A program made the position numbers and the translations under genes. From contig CAWIBR010000016.1 in NCBI GenBank assembly GCA_963834425.1, positions 1 to 64,000 on the forward strand: 64,000 nt of DNA, in the 5' to 3' direction. The notes under the pieces are model-generated. The model was given only the letters and a program-made list of their open reading frames with translations. It did no database searches and was not told the origin of the DNA. Positions 25,700 to 35,238 of this stretch are shown here, one piece after another; the first letter of the stretch is position 1, and the number at the start of each line of letters is the position of its first letter. This DNA is from CAVURS01 sp963834425. GTDB lineage: Bacteria > Actinomycetota > Actinomycetes > Actinomycetales > CAVURS01.

Positions 25700-27421
25700 T
25701 TAGAGGAAGTAGGCGAACTGGTCCCAGAACCAGGCCTTGGCGCGCTCCACCACTGCGGTCGGCGGCTTCGCCGGTGCCGAGCGCGCGATGTCGGGCTGGA
25801 AAACGCGGGACTCGAACAGCGCGACCGTTGCCGGGTCCTGGACGATCATCGTCACTTCGTAGTCACGATAGAGCGACCACGCGTCGAGGTTGACCGTCCC
25901 GAAGCTGACCCGGTCATCGGCGACCACGACCTTGTCGTGGGTCACCGCTCCCGGGTACGCCCAGACCTCGGCACCGGCATCGATGAGCGCTCGATAGTGG
26001 TGCGAGAAAGCGGCATCGACGTACGGGTTGTTGGACTTCTGGGAGACGACGATCCGGACCTTGACCCCGCGCTGGGCGGCGGCGATGAGCCGCTGGACGA
26101 TGTCGGCGTCGGTCAGGTACGGGTTCTCGATGTCCAGGCTGTGCTGGGCGCCGTCGATCAGCTCCCGGGTCGCCTGGGTGGCCGCGACGTACCCTCCGGG
26201 CACCACCTGCGCGAGCTGCACCGGCAGCGTTCCCGGGTCGGGTTGAGTCGGGAAGTACCGGCCGAGGTCGGCGGGCAGCGGGCCGCCGTGCGCTCGGAAG
26301 CTGGTGAGGAACGCCGCCTGCGCTTGCCGGACCACGTCACCGGTCACCCGGGTCATCACGTCGTGGAAGCGTCCGTCATTGAAGTTGTCCTCGACACCGG
26401 CGCCACCGGTCCAGGCCACCACGCCGTCGATGACGTAGAGCTTGCGGTGCTCGGCGCGCCCGAACTCGTCCTGGCGCCAGTCGAACCTGCGGTCGAAGAG
26501 CGGCCCGTCGTAGTCGAGCTGGATCGTGTCGTTGGACACGACCACGGCGCCCGCCTTCACCAGGCTTTCGTACATCGCGCGGGACTTGCCCTCGGGAGCC
26601 GAGCCTTGGCCGTCGACCAGGATCCGGACCTGGACCCCTTCGGCCAGCTTGGTCCGCAGGATCGACGCGAGCTCGTCGCCGACGGTGCCTGTGGCCCAGC
26701 CGTACATGAGGATGTTGACCGACGACTTGGCGCCCCGGACGTCGTCGAAGATGCGAGGGAAGAACTGGTTGCCGTCCGGCCACGGTTCGACCGTCGCCGC
26801 CGTGCTCGGCGCGTACTCGAGGTCGACGTCGCGTGGCCGCGGCGTGCCCGCCACGAACTTCTCGGTCGCTGCCTGCGCCTGGGCCGCCGTGATCGCATCG
26901 GCCTGCGGGGGGAAGCTCGCCCGCTCAGGGACGAACAACACCTGCAGGTAGATCCCCAACAAGGCGATGACGCCCACGACCGCGAGTCCCCCGCGGACCG
27001 CGCGCGGCCACGAGAAGCTCGATGAGACCCATCGATGATCGGGCTCCCTGACGACTCGGGCGACCGCCGTACCGATGCTCGCCGTCGCCATCACCAGGCC
27101 GCCGGCGAAGGTCAACCACCAGCCCCACGCGAGGCCGGAGCCGGGAGGTGGGGAATCGCCGAGGGTCGAAATGAGCACCGCCGACCCACAGATCAGGGTG
27201 ACGAGGATCCCGGGCCAGGACCTCCGGGTCAGTGGCCTGATGGCGGCGAGCGCAAAGAGCGCAAAGAGCGTCGCGAGCCATCCATCGTGGGATCCCTCGT
27301 GTCCGCCGAGGCGGACCGGCCCATCAGAGGACCAGGTCGCCCAGGACCCGACCAAGGTGATCACGATCGCGAGGAGTGCGAGGCGCGGCCAGGTCGCCAC
27401 GGCGCCCCGCTCGTTCGCCAT
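25700..27421 (-). CDS. Membrane-anchored phospholipase D / cardiolipin synthase-like protein
   Basis: 573 residues from ATG 27421. Four or five N-terminal helices (about residues 12-165) precede two PLD half-sites: AEHRKLYVIDGVVAWTGG at about 335 and THDKVVVADDRVSFGTVNLD at about 510, both with HxK and the downstream acidic residue. This is the cardiolipin synthase / phosphatidyltransferase plan at the membrane. Upstream, a short Pro/Glu-rich frame (VEPGTEPGS) beginning MSDTDASS at 27521 joins this frame if one base is removed near 27430, so the true start may be 27521. Confidence 0.85.
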   Translation of the reverse strand: MANERGAVATWPRLALLAIVITLVGSWATWSSDGPVRLGGHEGSHDGWLATLFALFALAAIRPLTRRSWPGILVTLICGSAVLISTLGDSPPPGSGLAWGWWLTFAGGLVMATASIGTAVARVVREPDHRWVSSSFSWPRAVRGGLAVVGVIALLGIYLQVLFVPERASFPPQADAITAAQAQAATEKFVAGTPRPRDVDLEYAPSTAATVEPWPDGNQFFPRIFDDVRGAKSSVNILMYGWATGTVGDELASILRTKLAEGVQVRILVDGQGSAPEGKSRAMYESLVKAGAVVVSNDTIQLDYDGPLFDRRFDWRQDEFGRAEHRKLYVIDGVVAWTGGAGVEDNFNDGRFHDVMTRVTGDVVRQAQAAFLTSFRAHGGPLPADLGRYFPTQPDPGTLPVQLAQVVPGGYVAATQATRELIDGAQHSLDIENPYLTDADIVQRLIAAAQRGVKVRIVVSQKSNNPYVDAAFSHHYRALIDAGAEVWAYPGAVTHDKVVVADDRVSFGTVNLDAWSLYRDYEVTMIVQDPATVALFESRVFQPDIARSAPAKPPTAVVERAKAWFWDQFAYFL

Positions 27422-27563
27422 CGGCTCGTCGGCTGCCGGGCTCGGTGCCGGGCTCGACGCCGGGCTCGTCAGTCGGCTCGCCGTCGCTCACAGGCGCCGA
27501 GCTCGCATCGGTGTCCGACATGCCGAGATCGTAGGGGCCGCTTGGACCAGGCCCCCCTACGAC

Positions 27564-27779
27564 CTACATCCGGGCGAGATCCGACAGAGCCTCGACGACC
27601 AGCGGACTGACCGACGAGGGGTCCGCCGCGACCAGCCGGGCCAGCTCGGCGCGCATCCGAGGATCCCAGAACGACCGGATGTGCCTGGCGATCAGCGCGG
27701 CCGCATCGGCGGTCGGCAGATGGGCCTGGTTGCGGGCGATGTCGTTCGCCATCCGGATGACCGACGGCTCGTTGCTCAC
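27564..27779 (-). CDS. fdsD: Formate dehydrogenase delta subunit
   Basis: 71 residues, starting four bases after the fdsA stop. The sequence RMANDIARNQAHLPTADAAA and HIRSFWDPRMRAELARLV is the small FdsD family, found only with NAD-dependent molybdenum formate dehydrogenases. In characterised systems the delta subunit is needed for active enzyme and is thought to help cofactor insertion. Last gene of fdsGBAD; fdsC (FdhD sulfurtransferase) is not adjacent here. Confidence 0.9.
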   Translation of the reverse strand: MSNEPSVIRMANDIARNQAHLPTADAAALIARHIRSFWDPRMRAELARLVAADPSSVSPLVVEALSDLARM

Positions 27780-27782
27780 CGC

Positions 27783-30602
27783 TCAGGAGACCGAGACGGG
27801 CTCGACGACGGCCGAGGCGTTGCCCATCTCGGCGTCGTCCGGGCCGACGGCCAGGCCGACCTGCACCGCGGTCACCTTGTACTCCGGGCAGTTCGTGGCC
27901 CAGTCGGAGTTCTCGGTCGTCACCACGTTCGCGCCGCTGATCGGGTGGTGGAACGTCGTGTAGACCACCCCCACTGGCATCCGGTCGGCCAGCTTGGCGC
28001 GCATCCGGGTCTCGCCGACCCGGCTGGCCAGGACGACGATGTCGCCCTCGCGAATGCCGCGATCCTCCGCGTCGTGCGGGTGGATCTCCAACAGGTCCTC
28101 GGGGTGCCAGGCGACGTTGTCCGTACGACGAGTCTGCGCACCGACGTTGTACTGCGACAAGATTCGGCCGGTCGTCAGGATGAGCGGGTACTTGCGGGTG
28201 CTCCGCTCGGTCGTCGCGACGTAGGGCGTCTCGACGAAATGGCCCTTCCCGCGGGCGAACTCGCCCTCGTGCATGGTCTCGGTGCCCAGCGGGTGCTCGG
28301 CGTTGCACGGCCACTGCACACTGCCGACCTTGTCGAGCAGGTCGAAGCTGACCCCGGTGAAGGTCGGCGTCGTCGCGGCGATCTCGTCCATGATCTGGCT
28401 GGAGCTGGTGTAGGGCATCGGATGCCCCATCAGCGCGGCGATCTCGGCCACGATCTGCCACTCGTGCTTGCCGGTGCGAGGTGCCATCACCGGGCGGACC
28501 CGGTTGATCCGCCGCTCGGCGTTGGTGAAGGTGCCGTCCTTCTCCAGGAAGGACGTGCCCGGCAACAGGACGTGGGCGTGCTTGGCCGTCTCGTTGACGA
28601 ACAGGTCTTGTACGACGAGCAGCTCGAGCGCGTCGAGGGCTCCGACGACGTGCCGGGTGTTGGGGTCGGACTGCGCGATGTCCTCGCCCTGCACGAACAG
28701 CGCCTTGAACGACCCGTCCATCGCGGAGTCGAACATGTTGGGGATCCGTAGGCCCGGCTCGGCATCGAGCTCGCGCCCCCACAGCTGCTCGTAGATGCCC
28801 CGGACCGAGCCGTCGGAGATGTGCCGGTAGCCCGGCAGCTCGTGCGGGAAGGACCCCATGTCGCAGGAGCCCTGGACGTTGTTCTGCCCACGCAGCGGGT
28901 TGATGCCGACGCCGCGTCGGCCGATGTTGCCGGTGGCCATCGCCAGGTTGGCCATCCCCATCACCATGGTCGAGCCCTGGCTGTGCTCGGTGACGCCGAG
29001 GCCGTAGTAGACCGCCGAGTTCGGCCCGGCTGCATAGAGCCGAGCCACCGCGCGAATGTCCTCGGCCGGTACGCCGATCGTCTCGGCCAACGCCTCCGGA
29101 CTGTTCTCGATCCGGCCGACGAACTCGGCCCACTCCTCGAAGCCCTCACACCGCTCGGCCACGAAGTCGGCGTCGAAGAGATGTTCGGTCACGACCACGT
29201 GGGCGAGCGCGTTGACCATCGCGACATTCGTGCCGGGCGCGAGCGAGAGGTGGTGCACCGCCTCGACATGCGGCGTACGCACCAGGTCGATCCGGCGCGG
29301 GTCGATGACGATCAACTTGGCTCCGGCCCGCAGCCGCTTCTTCATCCGCGAGGCGAAGACCGGGTGGGCGTCGGTCGGGTTGGCCCCGATGACCAGGATC
29401 ACGTCGGCGTCGTCGACCGAGCGGAAGTCCTGGGTGCCGGCCGAGGTGCCGAAGGTCTGCTTCAGCCCGTAGCCCGTCGGGGAGTGGCAGACCCGCGCGC
29501 AGGTGTCGATGTTGTTGTTGCCGAACGCATCCCGCACCATCCGCTGGACGACGTAGACCTCTTCGTTGGTCGTCCGCGAGGACGAGATGGCCCCCACCGA
29601 GCCTCGGCCGTACTTGTCCTGGATCTCGGTGAACCGGCGGGCGACGAAGCCGATCGCCTCGTCCCACTCGACCTCGCGCCAGTCGTCGGTGATCTTCTCG
29701 CGCATCATCGGCTTGAGCACCCGGTCGGGGTGGCTGGTGTAGCCGAACGCGAACCGGCCCTTGACGCAGGAGTGGCCCTCGTTGGCGCCGCCGTCCTTGA
29801 ACGGCACCATCCGCACGACCTCGTCGCCCTTCACCTCGGCCTTGAACGAGCAGCCGACGCCGCAGTAGGCGCAGGTGGTCACGACCGAGCGGGTCGGCAT
29901 GCCGAGCTGCACGACCGACTTCTCCTGCAGCGTCGAGGTCGGGCACGCCTGCACGCAGGCACCGCACGAGACGCACTCGGACTCCATGAACGGCTGGTCG
30001 TTGCCGGCCGTCACCTTGGAGTCGAAGCCGCGGCCGGAGATGGTCAGGGCGAACGTGCCCTGCACCTCGCTGCAGGCCCGCACGCACCGCGAGCAGACGA
30101 TGCACTTGCTCGGGTCGAAGTCGAAATACGGGTTGCTCGTGTCCTTTTCGGCGGCCAGGTGGTTGTCGCCGGCATAGCCGTAGCGCACGTCGCGCAGCCC
30201 GACGACCCCGGCCATGTCCTGCAGCTCGCAGTCGCCGTTGGCCGGACAGGTCAGGCAGTCCAGCGGGTGGTCGGAGATGTAGAGCTCCATCACGCCGCGG
30301 CGGAGCCGGTCGATCTTGGAGCTCTGCGTGTGCACCTTCATCCCGTCGGCCACGGGCAGCGTGCACGACGCCGGCGTGCCCTTGCCGCCCTCGACCTCGA
30401 CCAGGCACAGCCGGCACGAGCCGAAGGCCTCCATGCTGTCGGTTGCACAGAGCTTGGGTACGGCGATGCCGGCGATCGCGGCCGCCCGCATGACCGACGT
30501 ACCCTCCGGCACGCTCACCGGGTGGCCGTCGATCTCCAGGTCGACCGTCGGAGCGCCGGCGCGGGCCGGCGTGCCCAGGTCGGGTTCCTTGAGCAGGCTC
30601 AT
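27783..30602 (-). CDS. fdsA: NAD-dependent formate dehydrogenase alpha subunit (Mo-bis-MGD)
   Basis: 939 residues. From the N-terminus: a 2Fe-2S domain (CATDSMEAFGSCRLC ... ASCTLP), a His/Cys 4Fe-4S site (DHPLDCLTCPANGDCEL), two 4Fe-4S ferredoxin motifs (CIVCSRCVRACSE and CVSCGACVQACPT), then the molybdopterin part with its own 4Fe-4S site (CAYCGVGCSF ... GHSCVKGRF). The Mo ligand is Cys in CARVCHSPTGYG, not selenocysteine. C-terminal MGD-binding domain with PLILTTGRILSQYNVG. It oxidises formate to CO2 in the cytoplasm and passes electrons to FdsB. Overlaps fdsB by ATGA. Confidence 0.95.
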   Translation of the reverse strand: MSLLKEPDLGTPARAGAPTVDLEIDGHPVSVPEGTSVMRAAAIAGIAVPKLCATDSMEAFGSCRLCLVEVEGGKGTPASCTLPVADGMKVHTQSSKIDRLRRGVMELYISDHPLDCLTCPANGDCELQDMAGVVGLRDVRYGYAGDNHLAAEKDTSNPYFDFDPSKCIVCSRCVRACSEVQGTFALTISGRGFDSKVTAGNDQPFMESECVSCGACVQACPTSTLQEKSVVQLGMPTRSVVTTCAYCGVGCSFKAEVKGDEVVRMVPFKDGGANEGHSCVKGRFAFGYTSHPDRVLKPMMREKITDDWREVEWDEAIGFVARRFTEIQDKYGRGSVGAISSSRTTNEEVYVVQRMVRDAFGNNNIDTCARVCHSPTGYGLKQTFGTSAGTQDFRSVDDADVILVIGANPTDAHPVFASRMKKRLRAGAKLIVIDPRRIDLVRTPHVEAVHHLSLAPGTNVAMVNALAHVVVTEHLFDADFVAERCEGFEEWAEFVGRIENSPEALAETIGVPAEDIRAVARLYAAGPNSAVYYGLGVTEHSQGSTMVMGMANLAMATGNIGRRGVGINPLRGQNNVQGSCDMGSFPHELPGYRHISDGSVRGIYEQLWGRELDAEPGLRIPNMFDSAMDGSFKALFVQGEDIAQSDPNTRHVVGALDALELLVVQDLFVNETAKHAHVLLPGTSFLEKDGTFTNAERRINRVRPVMAPRTGKHEWQIVAEIAALMGHPMPYTSSSQIMDEIAATTPTFTGVSFDLLDKVGSVQWPCNAEHPLGTETMHEGEFARGKGHFVETPYVATTERSTRKYPLILTTGRILSQYNVGAQTRRTDNVAWHPEDLLEIHPHDAEDRGIREGDIVVLASRVGETRMRAKLADRMPVGVVYTTFHHPISGANVVTTENSDWATNCPEYKVTAVQVGLAVGPDDAEMGNASAVVEPVSVS

Positions 30603-32209
30603 CTCGGGACCTCCGTAGGGGAAGGGGCAGCGTGCCGGTCAACCAGCTCGACCTGGAGCCGGCGCGGCGGCGAGACGCCCGGGCGGGCGAAGTCCTCGGG
30701 GAAATGGCGCAGGGCGCTGCGCACCGGCATCGGCGTCAGGCCCCCCATCGCACACAGCGAGCCCTCGGTCATGAGCTCGCAAAGATCCTCCAGCACAACG
30801 AGATTCGCGTCGCGGTCTTCGTCGGCGATGATCCGGTCGATCACCTCGACGCCGCGCACGGAGCCGATTCGGCACGGCGTGCACTTGCCGCACGACTCCT
30901 CGGCACAGAACTCCATGGCAAACCGGGCCTGCCGGGCCATGTCGACCGAGTCGTCGAAGGCGACGATGCCGCCGTGACCGACCATCGCCCCCGCGGCGGC
31001 GAACGCCTCGTAGTCCATCGGCAGGTCGAGCTGGTCGGCCGGTAGGTAGGCGCCGAGCGGACCGCCGACCTGGACGGCCCGCAACGGCCGGCCGGACGCC
31101 GGGCCCCCGCCGTAGCCGTTGACCAGGTCGCCGAGCGAGATGCCGAAGGCCGTCTCGACGATGCCGCCGTGGGCCAGGTTGCCCCCGAGCTGGAAGACCT
31201 GGGTGCCGCGCGAGCGCCCGACCCCCAGAGCGCCGTACGCCGCGCCTCCGTCGGCCAGGATCATCGGCACGGTTCCGAGGGTCAGGACGTTGTTGACGAC
31301 GGTCGGCTGACCGAACAGCCCGACCAGCGCGGGAATTGGCGGCTTGGCCCGAATCACGCCGCGCTTGCCCTCGAGGCTCTCCAACATCGAGGTCTCTTCG
31401 CCGCAGATGTAGGCGCCCGCGCCGAGCCGCACCTGGAGGTCGAAGGAGAGGTCCGAGCCGAGGACGCTCTCACCCAACCAACCCTGGGCGTAGGCGATCT
31501 CGATCGCGGTCCGCAGGGTGGCGGCGGCCGCGGGGTACTCCGAGCGGACGTAGATGTAGCCCTCGCCGGCGCCGACGGCTCGAGCCGCGATCAGCATGCC
31601 TTCGATCAGCGCGAACGGGTCGCCCTCCATCAGCATGCGATCGGCGAACGTGCCGCTGTCGCCCTCGTCGGCGTTGCAGCAGATGTACTTCTGGTCCGAC
31701 TCGGCGAGCATCACCGTGCGCCATTTCAGGCCGGCCGGGAAGCCCGCGCCGCCCCGCCCTCGCAGCCCGGACTCGACGAGCTCGTCGACGATCTGCTCCG
31801 GGCTGAGCTCGAGCGCCCGCCGCAGTCCGGCCAGTCCGCCGTGGGCCAGGTAGTCCTCGCTGGACAGCGGATCGGTCACGCCGACCCGGGCGAAGGTCAC
31901 CCGGTGCTGCGAGCGCAGCCAGTCCAGATCGTCGGTCCGCCCCAACCGCAACGGATGCTCGCCGCCAGTGAGGAGACCCGCGTCCATCAGCCCCCCGACA
32001 TCGGCGGCAGCCACCGGGCCGTAGGCGACCCGCCCCTCGGGCGTGTCCACCTCGACCAGCGGCTCCAGCCAGAGCATGCCGCGAGATCCGTTGCGCACCA
32101 ACCGGACTCGGTCACCACCGACTCGGGCGATCTCGGCGGCAACCTGGTCGGCACCCACCGAGCAGGCGGCCGAGTCCCGGGGCACGAAGACGGTGATGCG
32201 CTCACTCAT
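30599..32209 (-). CDS. fdsB: Formate dehydrogenase beta subunit (NADH/FMN, NuoF-like)
   Basis: 536 residues from ATG 32209. An N-terminal thioredoxin-like domain (MSERITVFVPRDSAACSVGA) is followed by the NuoF core: FMN/NADH site GLRGRGGAGFPAGLKW, YICCNADEGDSGTF, GAGAYICGEETSMLESLEG, and the C-terminal 4Fe-4S ligands in ESCGKCTPCRIG plus a later Cys. It receives electrons from FdsA and reduces NAD+. Overlaps fdsG by eight bases. Confidence 0.94.
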   Translation of the reverse strand: MSERITVFVPRDSAACSVGADQVAAEIARVGGDRVRLVRNGSRGMLWLEPLVEVDTPEGRVAYGPVAAADVGGLMDAGLLTGGEHPLRLGRTDDLDWLRSQHRVTFARVGVTDPLSSEDYLAHGGLAGLRRALELSPEQIVDELVESGLRGRGGAGFPAGLKWRTVMLAESDQKYICCNADEGDSGTFADRMLMEGDPFALIEGMLIAARAVGAGEGYIYVRSEYPAAAATLRTAIEIAYAQGWLGESVLGSDLSFDLQVRLGAGAYICGEETSMLESLEGKRGVIRAKPPIPALVGLFGQPTVVNNVLTLGTVPMILADGGAAYGALGVGRSRGTQVFQLGGNLAHGGIVETAFGISLGDLVNGYGGGPASGRPLRAVQVGGPLGAYLPADQLDLPMDYEAFAAAGAMVGHGGIVAFDDSVDMARQARFAMEFCAEESCGKCTPCRIGSVRGVEVIDRIIADEDRDANLVVLEDLCELMTEGSLCAMGGLTPMPVRSALRHFPEDFARPGVSPPRRLQVELVDRHAAPSPTEVPR

Positions 32210-32723
32210 GCCGGGCTCCGTCGGCGCCGAGCATCGCGTCCAGGCGACCTGCGTCGACCCGGCCGTACAGACGCCCGTCGACCTCGACCGAGGGCCCGAG
32301 CGCGCAGTTGCCGAAGCAGAAGACCTGGTCCAGGGTGACCTCGCCGTCCGGGGTCGTGTCGCCCAACCCGACGCCGAGCCGTGCGCTTGCGTGGTCGACC
32401 AATGCCTCGCTGCCCACCGACTGGCAGGCCTCGGCCCGACAGATCCGGACCGTCCGCCGCCCGGCCGGCTCGGACCGGAAGTCGTGATAGAAGGACGCGA
32501 CGCCATGGACGTCGGCTCGGGACAGGTTCAGCGCGTCGGCGAGGAGCGGGATCGCACTGGACGGCACACAGCCCAGGCTGGCCTGCACGTCGTGCAACAT
32601 GACCATCAGCGGACCCGGCTCACCCTGGTGGTTCTCCACGGCATGCCGGACGGCTTCGACGATCTCCGGAGGCGCGCTCGGTGCTGCGGGCCGGGTGTCC
32701 CGGTCCCTGCCGCGGTCCCTCAT
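32202..32723 (-). CDS. fdsG: Formate dehydrogenase gamma subunit (NuoE-like 2Fe-2S)
   Basis: 173 residues from ATG 32723. The thioredoxin-like 2Fe-2S fold of NuoE: LMVMLHDVQASLGCVPSSAI, VHGVASFYHDF, ligands CRAEACQSVG and CFGNCALGPSVEVDG. First gene of the operon; the promoter must lie in the 275-base gap shared with the GGDEF-EAL gene. Confidence 0.93.
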   Translation of the reverse strand: MRDRGRDRDTRPAAPSAPPEIVEAVRHAVENHQGEPGPLMVMLHDVQASLGCVPSSAIPLLADALNLSRADVHGVASFYHDFRSEPAGRRTVRICRAEACQSVGSEALVDHASARLGVGLGDTTPDGEVTLDQVFCFGNCALGPSVEVDGRLYGRVDAGRLDAMLGADGARHE

Positions 32724-32849
32724 CGCACTCCGCTCATCTCACGCGAGTCGTTCCGTCAGGCGCGACCTGTTCCTGTCTCACGCGTCAGGACGAAATCTAC
32801 ACTCGGCGCCTGGATTGAACAGCGGGTCAGACGAGGCGGGCTGGACGCC

Positions 32850-32913
32850 TTGGCCGTCGAAACCGGGTTCCGAGTGACCTTGACGCCCTGAATCCTCCGG
32901 TTTCGACGGCCAA
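32850..32913. repeat. 17-bp perfect inverted repeat in fdsG / GGDEF-EAL intergenic region
   Basis: TTGGCCGTCGAAACCGG (32850-32866) and CCGGTTTCGACGGCCAA (32897-32913) are perfect complements separated by 30 bases. A third, direct partial copy, GATTCGACGGCCAG, follows at 32919-32932. It could be a bidirectional terminator-like hairpin or a regulator site for either divergent gene. The rest of the gap shows no gene. Confidence 0.55.
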
Positions 32914-32998
32914 ACCCGGATTCGACGGCCAGGACAAAGCCGCGCCCGGGCGGGTCGGAGCGGGCTGGGAGTGCTCAAGAAGTCGGCGATTAGGCCGA

Positions 32999-35053
32999 TT
33001 GAGGGATGTGAACCTCCTGGGCACCCGCGAGCGCACCTACCGGTCGGTGCGCCGTCTCTTCGCGGTCTACGCCGTGGTGAGCCTGGTCCCGGTGCTGGTT
33101 CTCGGCGCCGTCCTGCTGACCCTCATCCACCGCCAGGGCATCCAGCACGGCATCACGGAGGGCAAGGCCAAGTCCGACCTGATCGCCCGCACCAGCATCG
33201 CTCCCCTGCTCACCGACCAGGACCTGCGCAGTGGCCTGAGCCCGGCCGAACGCACGGCCCTGGCCCGCAGCGTGAGCCTCGCCGTGCGCGACAAGCAGGT
33301 GCTCCGGCTGCGGCTACGCGACCTGGACGGCAACGTCGTCTTCGCCGACGACGACAGCACGGCCGGCCCGGACGACGAGGCGCTGGCCGCGAGCCGCGGG
33401 GATGTCGTGGCCGAGCTGACGCATCTGAACTCCGACAACCTCGACGAGGACGCGGGCGACGGTGACCAGGCCGGAAACAGCGACAGCAAGGCCGATGCCG
33501 GCCCCGCGGTCGTCGAGATCTACCAACCACTCGTGGCCGCCCAGTCCGGCGTACGGATCGGTGTCCTCGAGCTCTACCTGCCCTACGCGCCGATCGCGGC
33601 CGACACCATGCAGGGCGAGCAGGCCGTGGGCCTGGCCCTGATCGGCGGCTTGCTGCTCGTGTGGTTCTCCCTGTTGGCGGTCTCGGCATCGGTGACCAAA
33701 CGACTGCGCCGACAGTCCTCGACCAACGCCTTCCTGGCTCGACACGACACGTTGACCGGCATGCCGAACCGGGCCCAGTTCACCCAACGGGCCGAGGCGG
33801 CCCTCGGCGGCGCGACCCTCGACCGTCCGGTCGCGATCGCACTGATCGACCTCGACCGGTTCAAGGAGGTCAACGACACCCTGGGCCACGAGAACGGCGA
33901 CCTCCTGCTGATGCTGCTGGCCGAGCGGCTCAAGCTCTACGTCCGCGAAGGCGACACCATCGCCCGACTCGGCGGCGACGAGTTCGGCGTGATCCTCAGC
34001 GGCATCCACGGCCCCGGCGAGGCGGCCGAGGTGCTGGGCCGGCTCCGCGCGACGGTCAACGAGCCGGTGCAGATCAACCGGCTCCCCCTGGCCATCGAGG
34101 CCAGCATCGGCTTCGCCCTCGCGCCGGAGGACGGCACCGACATCGGCACACTCCAGCAACGCGCCGACGTCGCGATGTACGTCGCGAAGCGCGGCCACAG
34201 CGGCATCGCGCGCTATCGCCGAGAGCAGGACCAGTACGACGCGAGCAAGCTCAGCCTGATCGGTGAGCTCGGTACGGCCATCGCCAAGGACCAGCTCGTC
34301 CTGCACTACCAGCCGAAGGGCGACGTCCACGGCTCCAAGGTGATCGCCGTCGAGGCGCTGGTGCGCTGGCAGCACCCGACCCGCGGCCTGCTCTACCCCG
34401 ACGCGTTCCTGCCCGCGGCCGAGCAGACCGAGCTGATCGAGGACCTGACCCGCTGGGTGCTCCGCCACGCGAGCTCGGCGTTGCCCCAGCTCGACCCGAC
34501 CGGCCAGCTGGCCGTCGCCGTCAACATCTCGGCGCGCAGCCTGGGCCGCGCGGACTTCGCAGCCGATGTCCTCAGCGCGCTCGCGGCGGCCGGCACGGAC
34601 CCGGCCCGGGTGATCCTGGAGATCACCGAGACCGCCCTGATGGCCGACCCGGCGCGCGCCTCCCGCACCTTGGTCGAGCTCACCCGCGCGGGCCTTCGGA
34701 TCTCGATCGACGACTTCGGCGCCGGCCACACCAGCCTGGGCTACCTGGCCACCCTGCCGATCACCGAGCTCAAGATCGACAAGGCGTTCGTCCTGTCGAT
34801 GCTCACCGACGACCGCAACACCGCGATCGTCCGTTCGGTGATCGAGCTCGGTCACGGCCTCGGTTTCACGGTGACCGCGGAGGGCGTCGAGACGATGGAC
34901 ATGCTCCACCAGCTGACCGCCCTGCGGTGCGACACGGTGCAGGGCTACCTGCTGGCCAAGCCGGCCGCGATGCAGGACCTGCCGGACCGGCTGGCCGAAG
35001 CGCGCACCGTCCTGAACGCCAACCACGCCCTGCTCCGCGCCCGCCCCCGCTAG
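32999..35053 (+). CDS. GGDEF-EAL cyclic-di-GMP signalling protein
   Basis: 684 residues from TTG 32999 (an in-frame GTG at 33008 is an alternative). The N-terminus has a helix (LFAVYAVVSLVPVLVLGAVL), an extracytoplasmic sensor of about 160 residues with an acidic insert (DEDAGDGDQAGNSDSKADAG), and a second helix (AVGLALIGGLLLVWFSLLAV). GGDEF domain intact (LARHDTLTGMPNRAQF, IARLGGDEFGVIL). EAL domain intact (VIAVEALVRWQHPTRG, VILEITETALM, SIDDFGAGHTSLGYL, VTAEGVETMDML). Both synthase and phosphodiesterase motifs are complete, so either or both activities are possible. Confidence 0.9.
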   Translation: MRDVNLLGTRERTYRSVRRLFAVYAVVSLVPVLVLGAVLLTLIHRQGIQHGITEGKAKSDLIARTSIAPLLTDQDLRSGLSPAERTALARSVSLAVRDKQVLRLRLRDLDGNVVFADDDSTAGPDDEALAASRGDVVAELTHLNSDNLDEDAGDGDQAGNSDSKADAGPAVVEIYQPLVAAQSGVRIGVLELYLPYAPIAADTMQGEQAVGLALIGGLLLVWFSLLAVSASVTKRLRRQSSTNAFLARHDTLTGMPNRAQFTQRAEAALGGATLDRPVAIALIDLDRFKEVNDTLGHENGDLLLMLLAERLKLYVREGDTIARLGGDEFGVILSGIHGPGEAAEVLGRLRATVNEPVQINRLPLAIEASIGFALAPEDGTDIGTLQQRADVAMYVAKRGHSGIARYRREQDQYDASKLSLIGELGTAIAKDQLVLHYQPKGDVHGSKVIAVEALVRWQHPTRGLLYPDAFLPAAEQTELIEDLTRWVLRHASSALPQLDPTGQLAVAVNISARSLGRADFAADVLSALAAAGTDPARVILEITETALMADPARASRTLVELTRAGLRISIDDFGAGHTSLGYLATLPITELKIDKAFVLSMLTDDRNTAIVRSVIELGHGLGFTVTAEGVETMDMLHQLTALRCDTVQGYLLAKPAAMQDLPDRLAEARTVLNANHALLRARPR

Positions 35054-35113
35054 AGCGACGACAGGAACGCTCGGGCCTGGCGCGGCGTACCCGGACATCA
35101 TGTGCGGACCGCG

Positions 35114-35144
35114 GGAGGGCAGAAGTCGCTCATTCTGCCCCTCC
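35114..35144. terminator. Hairpin after GGDEF-EAL gene
   Basis: GGAGGGCAGAA pairs with TTCTGCCCCTCC (one bulge) 60 bases after the stop; a wider inverted repeat, GGCAGAAGTCG (35118-35128) with CGACTTCTGCC (35159-35169), overlaps it, so two alternative stems are possible. Confidence 0.5.
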
Positions 35145-35238
35145 GCGCGCGGCCACCCCGACTTCTGCCATCCGTTCGGCAGCCGGCCCGGATGGCCGTC
35201 CAGCGTCGACCCCGCCGCCCGCGGATAGGTTGCGACTC

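Noticed and set aside
27783..30602. Selenocysteine formate dehydrogenase
   Set aside because: The Mo ligand position is encoded as Cys in CARVCHSPT and the frame has no internal TGA.
28821..30977. Very long open frame (718 codons) antisense to fdsA
   Set aside because: Shadow frame caused by high GC at third codon positions; the minus strand carries a complete fdsA with all cofactor motifs. The same applies to long antisense frames at 8589-10217, 38934-41174 and 54793-57171.
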